DNA of 64,000 nucleotides from Psychrobacter lutiphocae DSM 21542. GTDB taxonomy: Bacteria > Pseudomonadota > Gammaproteobacteria > Pseudomonadales > Moraxellaceae. The stretch is taken from assembly GCF_000382145.1 (NCBI RefSeq), contig NZ_KB907622.1, positions 62,001 through 126,000 of the forward strand, read 5' to 3'. The notes below the pieces were generated by a model. It worked only from the letters and a program-made list of their open reading frames with translations. It did no database searches and was not told where the DNA came from. Position numbers and translations under genes: made by a program. Positions within the stretch are counted from its first letter, which is position 1. Every line of letters begins with the position of its first letter. This document shows, piece after piece, positions 1 through 7,965 of the stretch.

Positions 1-176
1 ATGCGCCTGAGTCGGCCATGTATACAGTTAAATCTGGTGACACCTTGTCAAAAATTGCGCAAGAGGTGTATGGTTCAGCGAATGAATATAACAAAATCTT
101 CGAAGCGAATAAGCCAATGCTTTCAGATCCTGATAAAATCTATGTAGGTCAGGTTCTGCGTATTCCAAAGCCATAA
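1..176 (+). CDS. LysM-domain protein, 3' end only (Kbp/YgaU-like)
   Basis: The gene enters from the left edge; reading starts at base 3 and ends at TAA 174-176, giving 57 residues. They form one complete LysM module: [13 protein letters not shown] at its start, then [10 protein letters not shown] and a closing [12 protein letters not shown]. This is close to the C-terminus of the BON-LysM protein Kbp (YgaU), a small potassium-binding protein that also touches peptidoglycan. The BON half, if present, lies outside the window, so the exact family member is an inference. A strong terminator follows at 231-260. Confidence 0.8.
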   Translation, partial: APESAMYTVKSGDTLSKIAQEVYGSANEYNKIFEANKPMLSDPDKIYVGQVLRIPKP

Positions 177-230
177 ATATTATTAGGATACAGTCCCTAA
201 TGGCTAGGGTTTGAGTAGATAATAATTGAC

Positions 231-260
231 AAAGCCACTGACACAGTCGGTGGCTTTTTT
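231..260 (+). terminator. Rho-independent terminator of the LysM gene
   Basis: An 11-bp stem (AAGCCACTGAC paired with GTCGGTGGCTT, one G-U pair) with a 3-base loop is followed by a run of T. It lies 55 bases after the LysM stop codon. Confidence 0.8.
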
Positions 261-291
261 TATCCCTAATACACTGAGACAAAAATACGTC

Positions 292-1467
292 TTAAATTGA
301 GCTGTGTCCCGTTTTTGATAGTTGCTCATTAATGGCCCAATGAATGTGTTCATCAAGCATGTCATTATGCTTGCCAAGACGCTGTTGTAATGCCTGAATG
401 TGCACCTGTGCAAAAGGTGCATTACCAATAGCAATGGATAAGTTACGCAAAAAATTAACATAGCCTGTGCGCCTTATGGGGCTACCTTCGGTATATTTTA
501 AAAACATATCTTCAGTCCACTGCCATAAGTCTAGCAATAGGCTGTTATCCAAATTATGGCGGGCATGAAAGTCATCAATAGGGCTAACTTTGGCATAGCG
601 ATTCCAAGGACAAATGAGTTGGCAATCATCACAGCCAAAGATTCGGTTGCCAATGGCTTTACGGTATTGCTTGTCAATCACTCCATCATGCTCAATAGTC
701 AAATAAGAGATGCAGGCTTTTGCCTTGAGCTGATAAGGGGCGATGATGGCTTGAGTTGGGCAAATATCAATACAGGCCTGACAGCTACCACAATGTGCGC
801 TAGTCGGTTTGTCTTCAGGCAACTCTAGGCTTAAAAACAACTCTCCAAGCACAAAAAATGAGCCAGCTTGACGGTTAATTAACAAGGTATGCTTGCCAGT
901 CCAACCCATGCCTGCTGCATCTGCTAACGGGCGTTCAAATATGGGTGCAGAATCACTAAAAGGACGAAATACAAAAGGGCGCTCAGCACTGATTTTTAAA
1001 TGTTGCCACTGAGGTAGCATATTTGCAATTTGTTGCGCCAGCTTTTTGAGACGTGAACGCATCACTTTATGATAGTCACGTCCTCGTGCATAGCGAGCAA
1101 TGATCGCATAATTTGGACGTAGGTTGTCTTCAATACGCCTAGGCTTAGGTGTGACTTCAAGATAGTCCATCCTTACTGAAATAATGGTGCGAGCGCCTGC
1201 TACTAAAAGCGCAGGGTTTGCACGTTTATCATGGTTTTTTTCCATAAAGGTAAGTTGACCATGATAGTCTTGCGCCAGCCATTTTTCTAATCCTTGCATC
1301 TGTGCCTCAAATACTGGATTATCAACACTGATAAAGCCACAATCAGCAAAGCCCAGTGCTTGCGCCTGTTGTCGGATCCAGATTTTGACATCATCTGGAT
1401 GTTGAAAAGGATTAATGGCTATCGCACTGTCGTCTTGTATAGGACTGGTGTTACCGTTCAGCATCAT
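292..1467 (-). CDS. queG: Epoxyqueuosine reductase QueG
   Basis: QueG reduces epoxyqueuosine to queuosine at the wobble position of tRNAs for Asp, Asn, His and Tyr, using cobalamin and two 4Fe-4S clusters in the cytoplasm. The 391-residue product has both cluster motifs: C226, C229, C232, C236 (CGSCQACIDICP) and C279, C282, C286 (CDDCQLICPWN). The SDSAPIFERP stretch near 171-180 holds the expected catalytic aspartate. Length is slightly above the usual 350-380 because of an extended N-terminus. Two adjacent ATG codons (1465-1467 and 1462-1464) both work as starts. It diverges from nnr across a 75-base gap, the same pairing as in E. coli, where a shared promoter region is likely. Confidence 0.95.
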   Translation of the reverse strand: MMLNGNTSPIQDDSAIAINPFQHPDDVKIWIRQQAQALGFADCGFISVDNPVFEAQMQGLEKWLAQDYHGQLTFMEKNHDKRANPALLVAGARTIISVRMDYLEVTPKPRRIEDNLRPNYAIIARYARGRDYHKVMRSRLKKLAQQIANMLPQWQHLKISAERPFVFRPFSDSAPIFERPLADAAGMGWTGKHTLLINRQAGSFFVLGELFLSLELPEDKPTSAHCGSCQACIDICPTQAIIAPYQLKAKACISYLTIEHDGVIDKQYRKAIGNRIFGCDDCQLICPWNRYAKVSPIDDFHARHNLDNSLLLDLWQWTEDMFLKYTEGSPIRRTGYVNFLRNLSIAIGNAPFAQVHIQALQQRLGKHNDMLDEHIHWAINEQLSKTGHSSI

Positions 1468-1542
1468 AAACTTAGGCTCAAGGCTTAACTAAAGCGTTAT
1501 GATAAGTGATAATAACAAGAAAACAAAGGGAGTCGTCCATAT

Positions 1543-3189
1543 ATGCTAACGTCAGATACAAGTGCTACTAGTGAGCGCATACCGTCGGTTCAGGTACAGG
1601 TGCCACAGAAGTCATTACCTTTATTTGTACCTAAGCAAGTTTATGCTATTGAAAAGCAGTGGTTTGCACAAGGCAATCCTAGCTATGGCCTGATGCAACA
1701 GGCTGCTTGGCAAATGGCACAGTGGATAGATCAAACCTATCACCCAAGTAGGAAAGTTAGCGTCTGGGTGGGTAATGGCAATAATGGCGGTGATGGCTGG
1801 CTAGTGGCCTGTTATTTGACTCAGATGGGTAGAGTAGTGCAAGTGATTGAAGTGGCAGAAGCGACCAGTACAGATGCGATTTCTGCTAAGTATCAAGCCA
1901 TTAAGCAAGGTGTGCGGACAACTCGGTTATTAGATATTCTACCGAATCTGGTTCTATTATCTGCAGATATTATGATTGATGCCTTATTTGGTATTGGCTT
2001 GGATCGTGCGCCAAAAGGGCAGTATGCAGAGGCGATAGTTGCCATCAATAAATTAAGAGGACGGCAAGCCTCATATCAGGGGCGGCATGCTGTAAGGACA
2101 GTTATCAGCCTTGATGTGCCTAGCGGCTTGGTTTGTAGTACAGGGCAGGTGTTTGATGGCTGTGCGGTAAAGGCAGATGTCACCTTGTGTTTGGTAGCAC
2201 GTAAGTTGGGGCTACATATCAAGGATGGCCCAGATTATAGCGGTCAAGTACTAGACTTTCCACTGATTCCAAGTGTGCTAGAGATGTCGCCGACTGCTAG
2301 GTTATTACAAGGTGCCACGCCCATGACCTCAAGGGCGTATAACTCACACAAAGGCAGCTTTGGCCATGCGCTGATTATCGGTGGTAATCAGGTTGCTGGC
2401 TCGCAAGGCATGGGCGGTGCAGCGCTACTGTCTGCCAGTAGTGCACTATCTGCTGGTGTTGGTAAGCTGACGGTGGCTTGTCATTCAGCTTTTCATGGTA
2501 GCTTAATTACCAAATTACCCAATGCCATGAGTTTAAATTTACAGGATGTGGCTGGGGTCAAGGCGCTGATTGCTGAGTGCGATACAGTGGCAATCGGGAT
2601 GGGAATGGGGCGTGACACATCAAGCTTACAGCTATGTCATCAATACTTACAAGCAGTACTAGATAGTAACGCAGATCTGATTATTGATGCAGATGGCTTG
2701 TTTCATTTGGCGACTTTGACCCAAACTCATCCTCAGCTTATCAAGCAATTGCAGGCTCATGCGAATACACATCAAGTTTGGTACACACCGCACAGTGGCG
2801 AAGCGGCTAGATTATTAAATATAACGTCAGCACAGGTTGAGGCTGATAGGGTCAGCGCTATTTCTCAGCTGGCACAGCGATATCAGGGCAGCTGGCTGCT
2901 CAAAGGTGTGGGTTCTTTGGTGCTAGATCAGCAACAGCTTTATGTGTGTGCAGCTGGCAATCCAGGGATGGCTACCGCAGGCATGGGCGATGTGCTCTCT
3001 GGGTTGGCACTTGGCTTGTTGGCACAAGTTGATTTATCACAGCAGCAACGTAGTTTGCAGCAAGCAGTGATGATCCATGCGCTAGCTGGTGACTTAGGCC
3101 AGCAGCGTCTAGGAGAGTGGGCGTTACAAGCCAATGACATGGCGGCCTTGATTGGTATAGTGTTGAAGCAGTTGTATGACCTGCGATAA
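1543..3189 (+). CDS. nnr: Bifunctional NAD(P)H-hydrate epimerase/dehydratase Nnr
   Basis: This enzyme repairs damaged NADH and NADPH hydrates. The N-terminal YjeF-type half epimerises the R and S forms, and the C-terminal half dehydrates the S form using ADP or ATP. The 548-residue product has GNGNNGGDGW at 77-86 (epimerase nucleotide site), a DALFGIGLDR stretch near 146-155 and a DVPSGL motif. The dehydratase half has NPGMATAGMGDVLSG near 470-485, with the catalytic aspartate. Both halves look intact. The usual downstream partner tsaE is absent; a convergent permease gene follows after 26 bases. Confidence 0.95.
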   Translation: MLTSDTSATSERIPSVQVQVPQKSLPLFVPKQVYAIEKQWFAQGNPSYGLMQQAAWQMAQWIDQTYHPSRKVSVWVGNGNNGGDGWLVACYLTQMGRVVQVIEVAEATSTDAISAKYQAIKQGVRTTRLLDILPNLVLLSADIMIDALFGIGLDRAPKGQYAEAIVAINKLRGRQASYQGRHAVRTVISLDVPSGLVCSTGQVFDGCAVKADVTLCLVARKLGLHIKDGPDYSGQVLDFPLIPSVLEMSPTARLLQGATPMTSRAYNSHKGSFGHALIIGGNQVAGSQGMGGAALLSASSALSAGVGKLTVACHSAFHGSLITKLPNAMSLNLQDVAGVKALIAECDTVAIGMGMGRDTSSLQLCHQYLQAVLDSNADLIIDADGLFHLATLTQTHPQLIKQLQAHANTHQVWYTPHSGEAARLLNITSAQVEADRVSAISQLAQRYQGSWLLKGVGSLVLDQQQLYVCAAGNPGMATAGMGDVLSGLALGLLAQVDLSQQQRSLQQAVMIHALAGDLGQQRLGEWALQANDMAALIGIVLKQLYDLR

Positions 3190-3198
3190 AGTTGTTAT

Positions 3199-3228
3199 CA
3201 ACGTTAATGCTAGTGCTAACGTTGTTTT
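3199..3228. terminator. Probable terminator between convergent nnr and permease
   Basis: A perfect 8-bp stem (CAACGTTA with TAACGTTG) is followed on the plus strand by TTTT, just after the nnr stop. It overlaps the last codons of the convergent permease gene. The stem is AT-rich, so strength is uncertain. Confidence 0.5.
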
Positions 3229-4484
3229 AGCTGATGTACTACCCAGCCGAGTGCCATTAACAAAAGTGGAATCAAGGTTAGCCAGCCAAAGCCTGTGATT
3301 AAAAAGCCACAACTGGCCAAGCCTAAAATGCCAATTAAGTAAGCAAACCAGCCTTTATTTAATTTTAAATAACACACAATAGACAGCACATAGACCAAGA
3401 TAAAGTTTTGGTTGACTAATGCCAGTCCATTTTCTAGAGGCAGAATGCCACTAAATACCAGGTAGCAGACCAAACACAATGCTGCTCCTGTGGTCAGGAC
3501 ACTGGCTTTAGGAATACCGTTTGCACTTAGCTTACTTAGGTATATGGGTAGAATTTGTGCTTTGCCCGACGCGTACAGTGAGCGACTGCAAGCGAATACC
3601 CATGCGTTCACATTGGCCAAGATAATGAGTACAATTAGTGCATAAGCAATACGCTCAAAGGGCGTGTTTTCTAATAATGCAAGCAGTCCAGTAACACCAC
3701 TGACTGAAAAATTGTTGATCGCAGCGCCAGCCGTTAATACCGCTAAGGATAGATAAATGGCGCTGACGATGACAAATGCCCAAGCATAAATCCATTTAAT
3801 CGCTCGCTTGGTAGCTTCAGTATCACTGCCACTGATTTCTTCACTACCAAAGCTCATATTTTCCCAGCCTAAAAACGCCCAAAATATAATGGCACAAACC
3901 GCCCACATACTTTCAAAAGAGACGCTATCGATATGATGAAAAGCATTGGCATAGACGACAAGGCCGGAAGCTAAAAAGTTGTGATGCGCTAAGATCATAA
4001 GCCCAATTAGGATAATCAAAGAGGCAACTGAGAGCGTGTTGAGCCAGCCTGAGGGTTTTAGACCCAAATAATTAACTAAGATAGACAGCGCTAAGATGCC
4101 CCAAATTAGCCATAATAAGTCTTGATCTGCTAGGCCTAATATTTGCTGCAAATACATGCCGCCCATATAAATACCAAGCGGAATACCAAAAGTGAAGGTC
4201 ACTGCTAATAGCAATCCCACAGCAGTTTCAGCCCATTGCCCAATAGCAAGGCCTGCAAAGGTTGCGACACCGCCTGCATTACGTACTTGCAATGACAGCT
4301 GCATAAAGATGACAACCAGCGGAATGGATAGCAAAATAGAGGCAATCCAACCTAAGGCTGCTACTTCAATACCACCAATTTTTACCGCTAGTCCAGGCAG
4401 GCATAACAATCCTGATCCAACCAAGCTACAAATGGCGAGCACCACCCCTTGTGGGATGCTCATATTTTTTTGTAATGAACTCAT
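3216..4484 (-). CDS. APC-family amino acid permease, YjeH-like exporter
   Basis: This is an inner-membrane amino acid transporter of 422 residues with about 12 hydrophobic segments. The N-terminus contains the unwound-helix signature of the APC superfamily (SLVGSGLLCLPGLAV), followed by an NAGGVATFAG stretch in the position where E. coli YjeH has SAGGVAHFVG. YjeH exports methionine and branched-chain amino acids; the same substrate here is inferred. A central GSEEISG sequence between helices is typical of the family. The ATG start at 4484 is followed by a short polar leader. It is convergent with nnr and has no obvious operon partner. Confidence 0.82.
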   Translation of the reverse strand: MSSLQKNMSIPQGVVLAICSLVGSGLLCLPGLAVKIGGIEVAALGWIASILLSIPLVVIFMQLSLQVRNAGGVATFAGLAIGQWAETAVGLLLAVTFTFGIPLGIYMGGMYLQQILGLADQDLLWLIWGILALSILVNYLGLKPSGWLNTLSVASLIILIGLMILAHHNFLASGLVVYANAFHHIDSVSFESMWAVCAIIFWAFLGWENMSFGSEEISGSDTEATKRAIKWIYAWAFVIVSAIYLSLAVLTAGAAINNFSVSGVTGLLALLENTPFERIAYALIVLIILANVNAWVFACSRSLYASGKAQILPIYLSKLSANGIPKASVLTTGAALCLVCYLVFSGILPLENGLALVNQNFILVYVLSIVCYLKLNKGWFAYLIGILGLASCGFLITGFGWLTLIPLLLMALGWVVHQLKQR

Positions 4485-4575
4485 AAGACACTAATCTTAG
4501 CGGATGAATACAGACTCTTAAACATCCTTACAAATGAGGATTAAAGGTAAGATAAAAATAAAAACACGCCCTAAA

Positions 4576-5139
4576 TTAAAAGCGTTTGATACTCTTATCT
4601 TTTGGAATTACTTCTTGATGAATTGGGAACTTAGCATGATCATCAAGAGACTGACGGTCATTAAAATAGTGCTTTAAAGTACGTCTTACTGCCTCAAACG
4701 CAATCTCATCCCAAGGAATATCGTCTTCAGAAAAAAGCGCACACTCTAGGCTTTCAGGGCCTACATCGAACTTTCCATCTTGCAACTCATTTAGATAGAG
4801 GACATAAATCTGACCAATATGAGGCAAATCATATAAGCAGTATAAATGTGGGTTAATAGCAATGGCATCGGCCTCTTCAACCGTTTCACGTGCTGCGCCT
4901 TCGGCCATGGTTTCACCAATCTCCATAAAGCCAGCTGGAAGTGTCCAATAACCGTACCTGGGTTCAATAGCACGGCGGCATAAGAGAACTTTGTCTTGAT
5001 GGATGACCACAGCACCACAAATGACTTTTGGGTTTTCGTAATGAATAAAACCACAGTTAGGACATACCAAGCGAATATTATGATCACCCTCTGGAATTTT
5101 ATGTTCTGCTTGATGCCCACATTGTAAACAGTATGCCAT
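4576..5139 (-). CDS. Nudix hydrolase with N-terminal zinc ribbon
   Basis: This is a nucleotide-diphosphate hydrolase of 187 residues. Two CxxC pairs near the N-terminus (YCLQCG and CPNCGF) form a zinc ribbon, and the Nudix box follows as GFMEIGE...ARETVEEADA, with the final conserved glycine replaced by aspartate. Zinc-ribbon Nudix proteins include NADH pyrophosphatases, but this one lacks the long NudC N-terminal domain, so its substrate is unknown (ADP-ribose or similar is a guess). The start was placed at the ATG giving MAYCLQCG because GAGG lies 9 bases upstream. ATG codons at 5154 and 5145 are alternatives. Confidence 0.85.
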   Translation of the reverse strand: MAYCLQCGHQAEHKIPEGDHNIRLVCPNCGFIHYENPKVICGAVVIHQDKVLLCRRAIEPRYGYWTLPAGFMEIGETMAEGAARETVEEADAIAINPHLYCLYDLPHIGQIYVLYLNELQDGKFDVGPESLECALFSEDDIPWDEIAFEAVRRTLKHYFNDRQSLDDHAKFPIHQEVIPKDKSIKRF

Positions 5140-5160
5140 TTGCATTGCCCTCATGATTAT

Positions 5161-5184
5161 TAATGTGTTAGTTAATGTGTTAGT
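5161..5184. repeat. 12-bp tandem duplication
   Basis: TAATGTGTTAGT occurs twice head to tail without mismatch, just upstream of the zinc-ribbon Nudix gene. Confidence 0.85.
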
Positions 5185-5313
5185 GTTTTAGTTATTAAAC
5201 ATCACTCTCAACTTTTGGCGTAAGCAGTGGCTTTATTTAGCCCAGCATATTTGATTAAAAGTTGAAAGTTGCATTTTGTTGGCTTTTTGCTTGCTTGTGA
5301 TAATGGTATTTAA

Positions 5314-5353
5314 ACTATTGATTGCTTGTTCAGACTATTGATTACTTGCTTAG
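5314..5353. repeat. 20-bp tandem duplication
   Basis: Two adjacent 20-base copies beginning ACTATTGATT differ at three positions. They lie about 110 bases upstream of the NudL-like gene. Confidence 0.8.
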
Positions 5354-5461
5354 CTAATTTTATCAAGATAGCATACTTATAGTTGATGCGTTAGTCTAGC
5401 TAATTGCAATCGTTAACGGTATATTAGCTGTTATGTTTTACAACAAGATTGACACTTTGCA

Positions 5462-6301
5462 ATGGCTAATAACTCAAACACTCATCATGATAATCTTAAT
5501 GATGTTGAACATAAAAAAACCACCTTGTCTGCTCGTTTTGAAGAACTGGCTATCGTTTTGCCAGAACAAATTACCCAGCCAACCTTAAAGCAGTTGGTGA
5601 CTCGGGTTCAGCATAGTATGTTGCGACTACCGTTAGCACCACGACAGCGGTCAAGTGATACACAGCAGCCACTAGGTGAGATTACGCAGGCCAATAGATT
5701 GCTGCAACAGATGATAGCTACCCCCAATGCGGATGCAGCGGTGCTGGTGTTGATTACCAATGAGCCGCAGCCGAAGATGCTATTAACTCGCCGAGCAGCG
5801 CATTTAAGCAGCCATGCCGGTGAAGTGTCTTTTGCTGGTGGTAAGCATGAAGATGGAGATGGTAACAATGTGGTGACTGCCTTGCGTGAGGCTTGTGAAG
5901 AAACAGCTTTACCACCCAAAAAGGCACAAATCGTTGGTCAACTTCCAACAGAAGTCTCCAAAAAAGGACTTATTGTGCGTCCCATTGTTGCTTTAGTTGA
6001 GCCACCTATTACTTATGTACCTGAGCTAGGAGAGATTGCACGTCTTTTTTGGGCCGATTTTGAACAGTTGATTACCCAGCCGATTACAGATTATATTCTG
6101 CCTTATAAGCTAGGTGAGCAGACGATTATGATCAAAACTCCCAGTTGGCAAGTTGATGGTGAAGTCGTTTGGGGGTTAACTGGGCGCATCTTAGCAAGCT
6201 TGTTAAAAATAGGTTTTGATCGAGAAGTGCCTTGGTACTATCAGCCAGTAAGCAGTGAGCAAACAATAAACAGCGAAAGCGATAGCAGCAAGTCAGACTA
6301 A
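5462..6301 (+). CDS. CoA pyrophosphatase-type Nudix hydrolase (NudL-like)
   Basis: This enzyme probably cleaves coenzyme A and its derivatives to phosphopantetheine and adenosine 3',5'-bisphosphate. The 279-residue protein has the CoA-Nudix signature at 107-127 (LLTRR, then HAGEVSFAGG). It merges into a Nudix box with the one-residue insertion and the Glu-to-Asp change that E. coli NudL also shows, ending in LREACEETALPP. The roughly 65-residue N-terminal extension and the Ser-rich C-terminus are not conserved elements. ATG 5462 has only a weak ribosome site. It ends 15 bases before the convergent birA stop. Confidence 0.88.
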   Translation: MANNSNTHHDNLNDVEHKKTTLSARFEELAIVLPEQITQPTLKQLVTRVQHSMLRLPLAPRQRSSDTQQPLGEITQANRLLQQMIATPNADAAVLVLITNEPQPKMLLTRRAAHLSSHAGEVSFAGGKHEDGDGNNVVTALREACEETALPPKKAQIVGQLPTEVSKKGLIVRPIVALVEPPITYVPELGEIARLFWADFEQLITQPITDYILPYKLGEQTIMIKTPSWQVDGEVVWGLTGRILASLLKIGFDREVPWYYQPVSSEQTINSESDSSKSD

Positions 6302-6315
6302 ATACCATGATTAGA

Positions 6316-7359
6316 CTAATAGCCGATCAGGCGTATCGTGCCAGTATAGATATCTATGGTAGTCGCTGCTTGTGCTGCATCAATAGGACGTATTTTTAAG
6401 CTTCCATCAGCGTTGATACCCTGTACCACACCTTGTAATATTTTTGAGGTTTGCAGTGCTTGGGTCTGTGTAGCGCTGGCCTGAGCCCACAGCATTTGGT
6501 TGATATAGACTTGACGATTTGATAATACATTAACACTCTCATAGTCGTTGATAAATCTGGATAGGGCATAAGGATTGTGGGTAAAGCTACTAAACTGAGA
6601 AATTGCCCGTAATAAAGAGGCGCTAACCGCAGTATAAAGGTCTTTTGCGCGTGGTATGTTGAATGCATTTTTTCTAGGCTTAGAGAAGCTTGTATTCGGT
6701 GAGACTAAGGAGTTGTTTAAATTGGATACGGCGCTATTAGAGGTAGCTGCTTGATTTTTCTCGACAACTCTAGTTTGTTCGACAATTTGAGACAAACTAA
6801 TGGCTTGATAATCCATCCCTTCTTTGGTTTTTTCACACAATATTGGTGAAGCGCTGATATTAATACCGACACCCACCACTATGCCGATAATTTTATTATC
6901 GCTAATGACGGGTTCAATCAAAATTCCTGCTAATTTATAAAAACTGGTTGTGCTACTTGAGTCTAGTTGATAGTAGCCGATATCATTAGCCCATTTAACA
7001 CCGATTGACGGTAGTTTTAGTGCATAGCGCTGACGATTAAGCTGCTGAATAATAGGTAGCTGAGTTAAATGGTATCCAATCACTAGAGATAGTAAGCCAG
7101 ATAAAGGCACTTGCAACGGGTGATATAAAGACAAATAAATATTACCAACCGGCGATTGCCAACTGCGGGTGTGTTGTCCACGACCAGAGGTTTGCATATC
7201 GGCAGTTAGCATATAAGGCTTGGTGTTGTTGATTTTTCCTGAGGCTAAGTCTTGTAATAAGACGGTATTGGTTGAGGTGCAAGTGGCAACATGCTGATGG
7301 GTGACAGATGTATTTTGAGTAAAAGATAAGGGGCTAAAAGCAGGCATATTGTTAGACAT
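6316..7359 (-). CDS. birA: Biotin-protein ligase BirA, ligase domain only
   Basis: BirA activates biotin with ATP and attaches it to the carrier subunit of acetyl-CoA carboxylase. The 347-residue product has the biotin and ATP loop SGRGQHTRSW at 58-67, VKWANDIGYY at 121-130 and KLAGILIE near 142-149. There is no N-terminal helix-turn-helix, so this is a class I ligase and not the E. coli-type repressor. An insertion of about 45 polar, low-complexity residues (roughly 190-235) separates the catalytic core from the C-terminal SH3-like part. A perfect 19-bp hairpin lies 20 bases upstream of the start codon at 7357-7359. Confidence 0.9.
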   Translation of the reverse strand: MSNNMPAFSPLSFTQNTSVTHQHVATCTSTNTVLLQDLASGKINNTKPYMLTADMQTSGRGQHTRSWQSPVGNIYLSLYHPLQVPLSGLLSLVIGYHLTQLPIIQQLNRQRYALKLPSIGVKWANDIGYYQLDSSSTTSFYKLAGILIEPVISDNKIIGIVVGVGINISASPILCEKTKEGMDYQAISLSQIVEQTRVVEKNQAATSNSAVSNLNNSLVSPNTSFSKPRKNAFNIPRAKDLYTAVSASLLRAISQFSSFTHNPYALSRFINDYESVNVLSNRQVYINQMLWAQASATQTQALQTSKILQGVVQGINADGSLKIRPIDAAQAATTIDIYTGTIRLIGY

Positions 7360-7378
7360 AAAATGAGTTTGTATTAGG

Positions 7379-7427
7379 GGCGGTATAGAATTGATTTATT
7401 AGGACTGTAAATCAATTCTATACCGCC
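7379..7427. repeat. Perfect 19-bp inverted repeat in the birA leader
   Basis: Arms 7379-7397 and 7409-7427 are exact reverse complements (GGCGGTATAGAATTGATTT on the left) with an 11-base loop. The T-run (TTTTGTT) lies on the plus-strand side, where no plus-strand gene ends. Both neighbouring genes are on the minus strand, so it does not look like an ordinary terminator for them. It could be a leader hairpin, a palindromic mobile unit, or a block to antisense transcription. Confidence 0.85.
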
Positions 7428-7445
7428 TTTTGTTATTCTTTAAGC

Positions 7446-7775
7446 TCAAAGTGGCTTATTATCCAGAGTATTAATACCTAAGCGTATCCATTTGCGGGCA
7501 AGCTCATCTTGCTCGGTAATCATATTCCATAACGTATCTTCACTAAAAATAGAGTGTGCTTCGCCAGAGTAGTCTAGTGGTAAGTCTGCTTCACGATCCT
7601 GCATCCACTGTGCATCCAGATAATAAGTTTGCAGCTCTTGTCTTAACGCTTCAGCTTCAAGCCATTCTTTTTGTGCAGCAAGTTGTTTTTGATATAAACT
7701 GTGCCAACGTTCGTATTTTTGTTGCATACTTTGTGGGTCATTGCTGTATATTTGACTTTGATTGTTATTAGACAT
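7446..7775 (-). CDS. Small DUF4298-like protein
   Basis: This 109-residue acidic, helical, soluble protein has no signal peptide. The central and C-terminal part (TYYLDAQWMQDREADLP, then IFSEDTLWNMITEQDEL) resembles the DUF4298 pattern of a YYgSeeW.eD.ead segment followed by a vLSED..y.ll segment. That match is from memory of the family, and the function is unknown. It lies 86 bases upstream of birA on the same strand, with the long palindrome between them, so co-transcription is possible. The start codon is ATG at 7775. Confidence 0.72.
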   Translation of the reverse strand: MSNNNQSQIYSNDPQSMQQKYERWHSLYQKQLAAQKEWLEAEALRQELQTYYLDAQWMQDREADLPLDYSGEAHSIFSEDTLWNMITEQDELARKWIRLGINTLDNKPL

Positions 7776-7965
7776 CTAAGCACTTCCTGTAACTGGTAAT
7801 AATTCAGATCTAGCAAGGAGTAGTCATTGTATGATAATGACCGCCTGTACACAAAGTGATTATAGTAATTTGCATAAAATCTGAAAAAATATGGGGTTTA
7901 GGGTAAAATAGTTTCGCTTTATTGAAAGCGTTTTTTCTTTGTCACTTATTATTTATGCGGCCTTC

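Larger units (their letters stand above)
5155..5461. other. Intergenic region between divergent Nudix genes
   Basis: AT-rich spacer without a convincing gene. It contains two tandem duplications (5161-5184 and 5314-5353) and a sequence near 5210-5270 resembling one at about 16931-16980. Promoters for the two flanking genes should lie here, but none is clear enough to mark. Confidence 0.5.
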
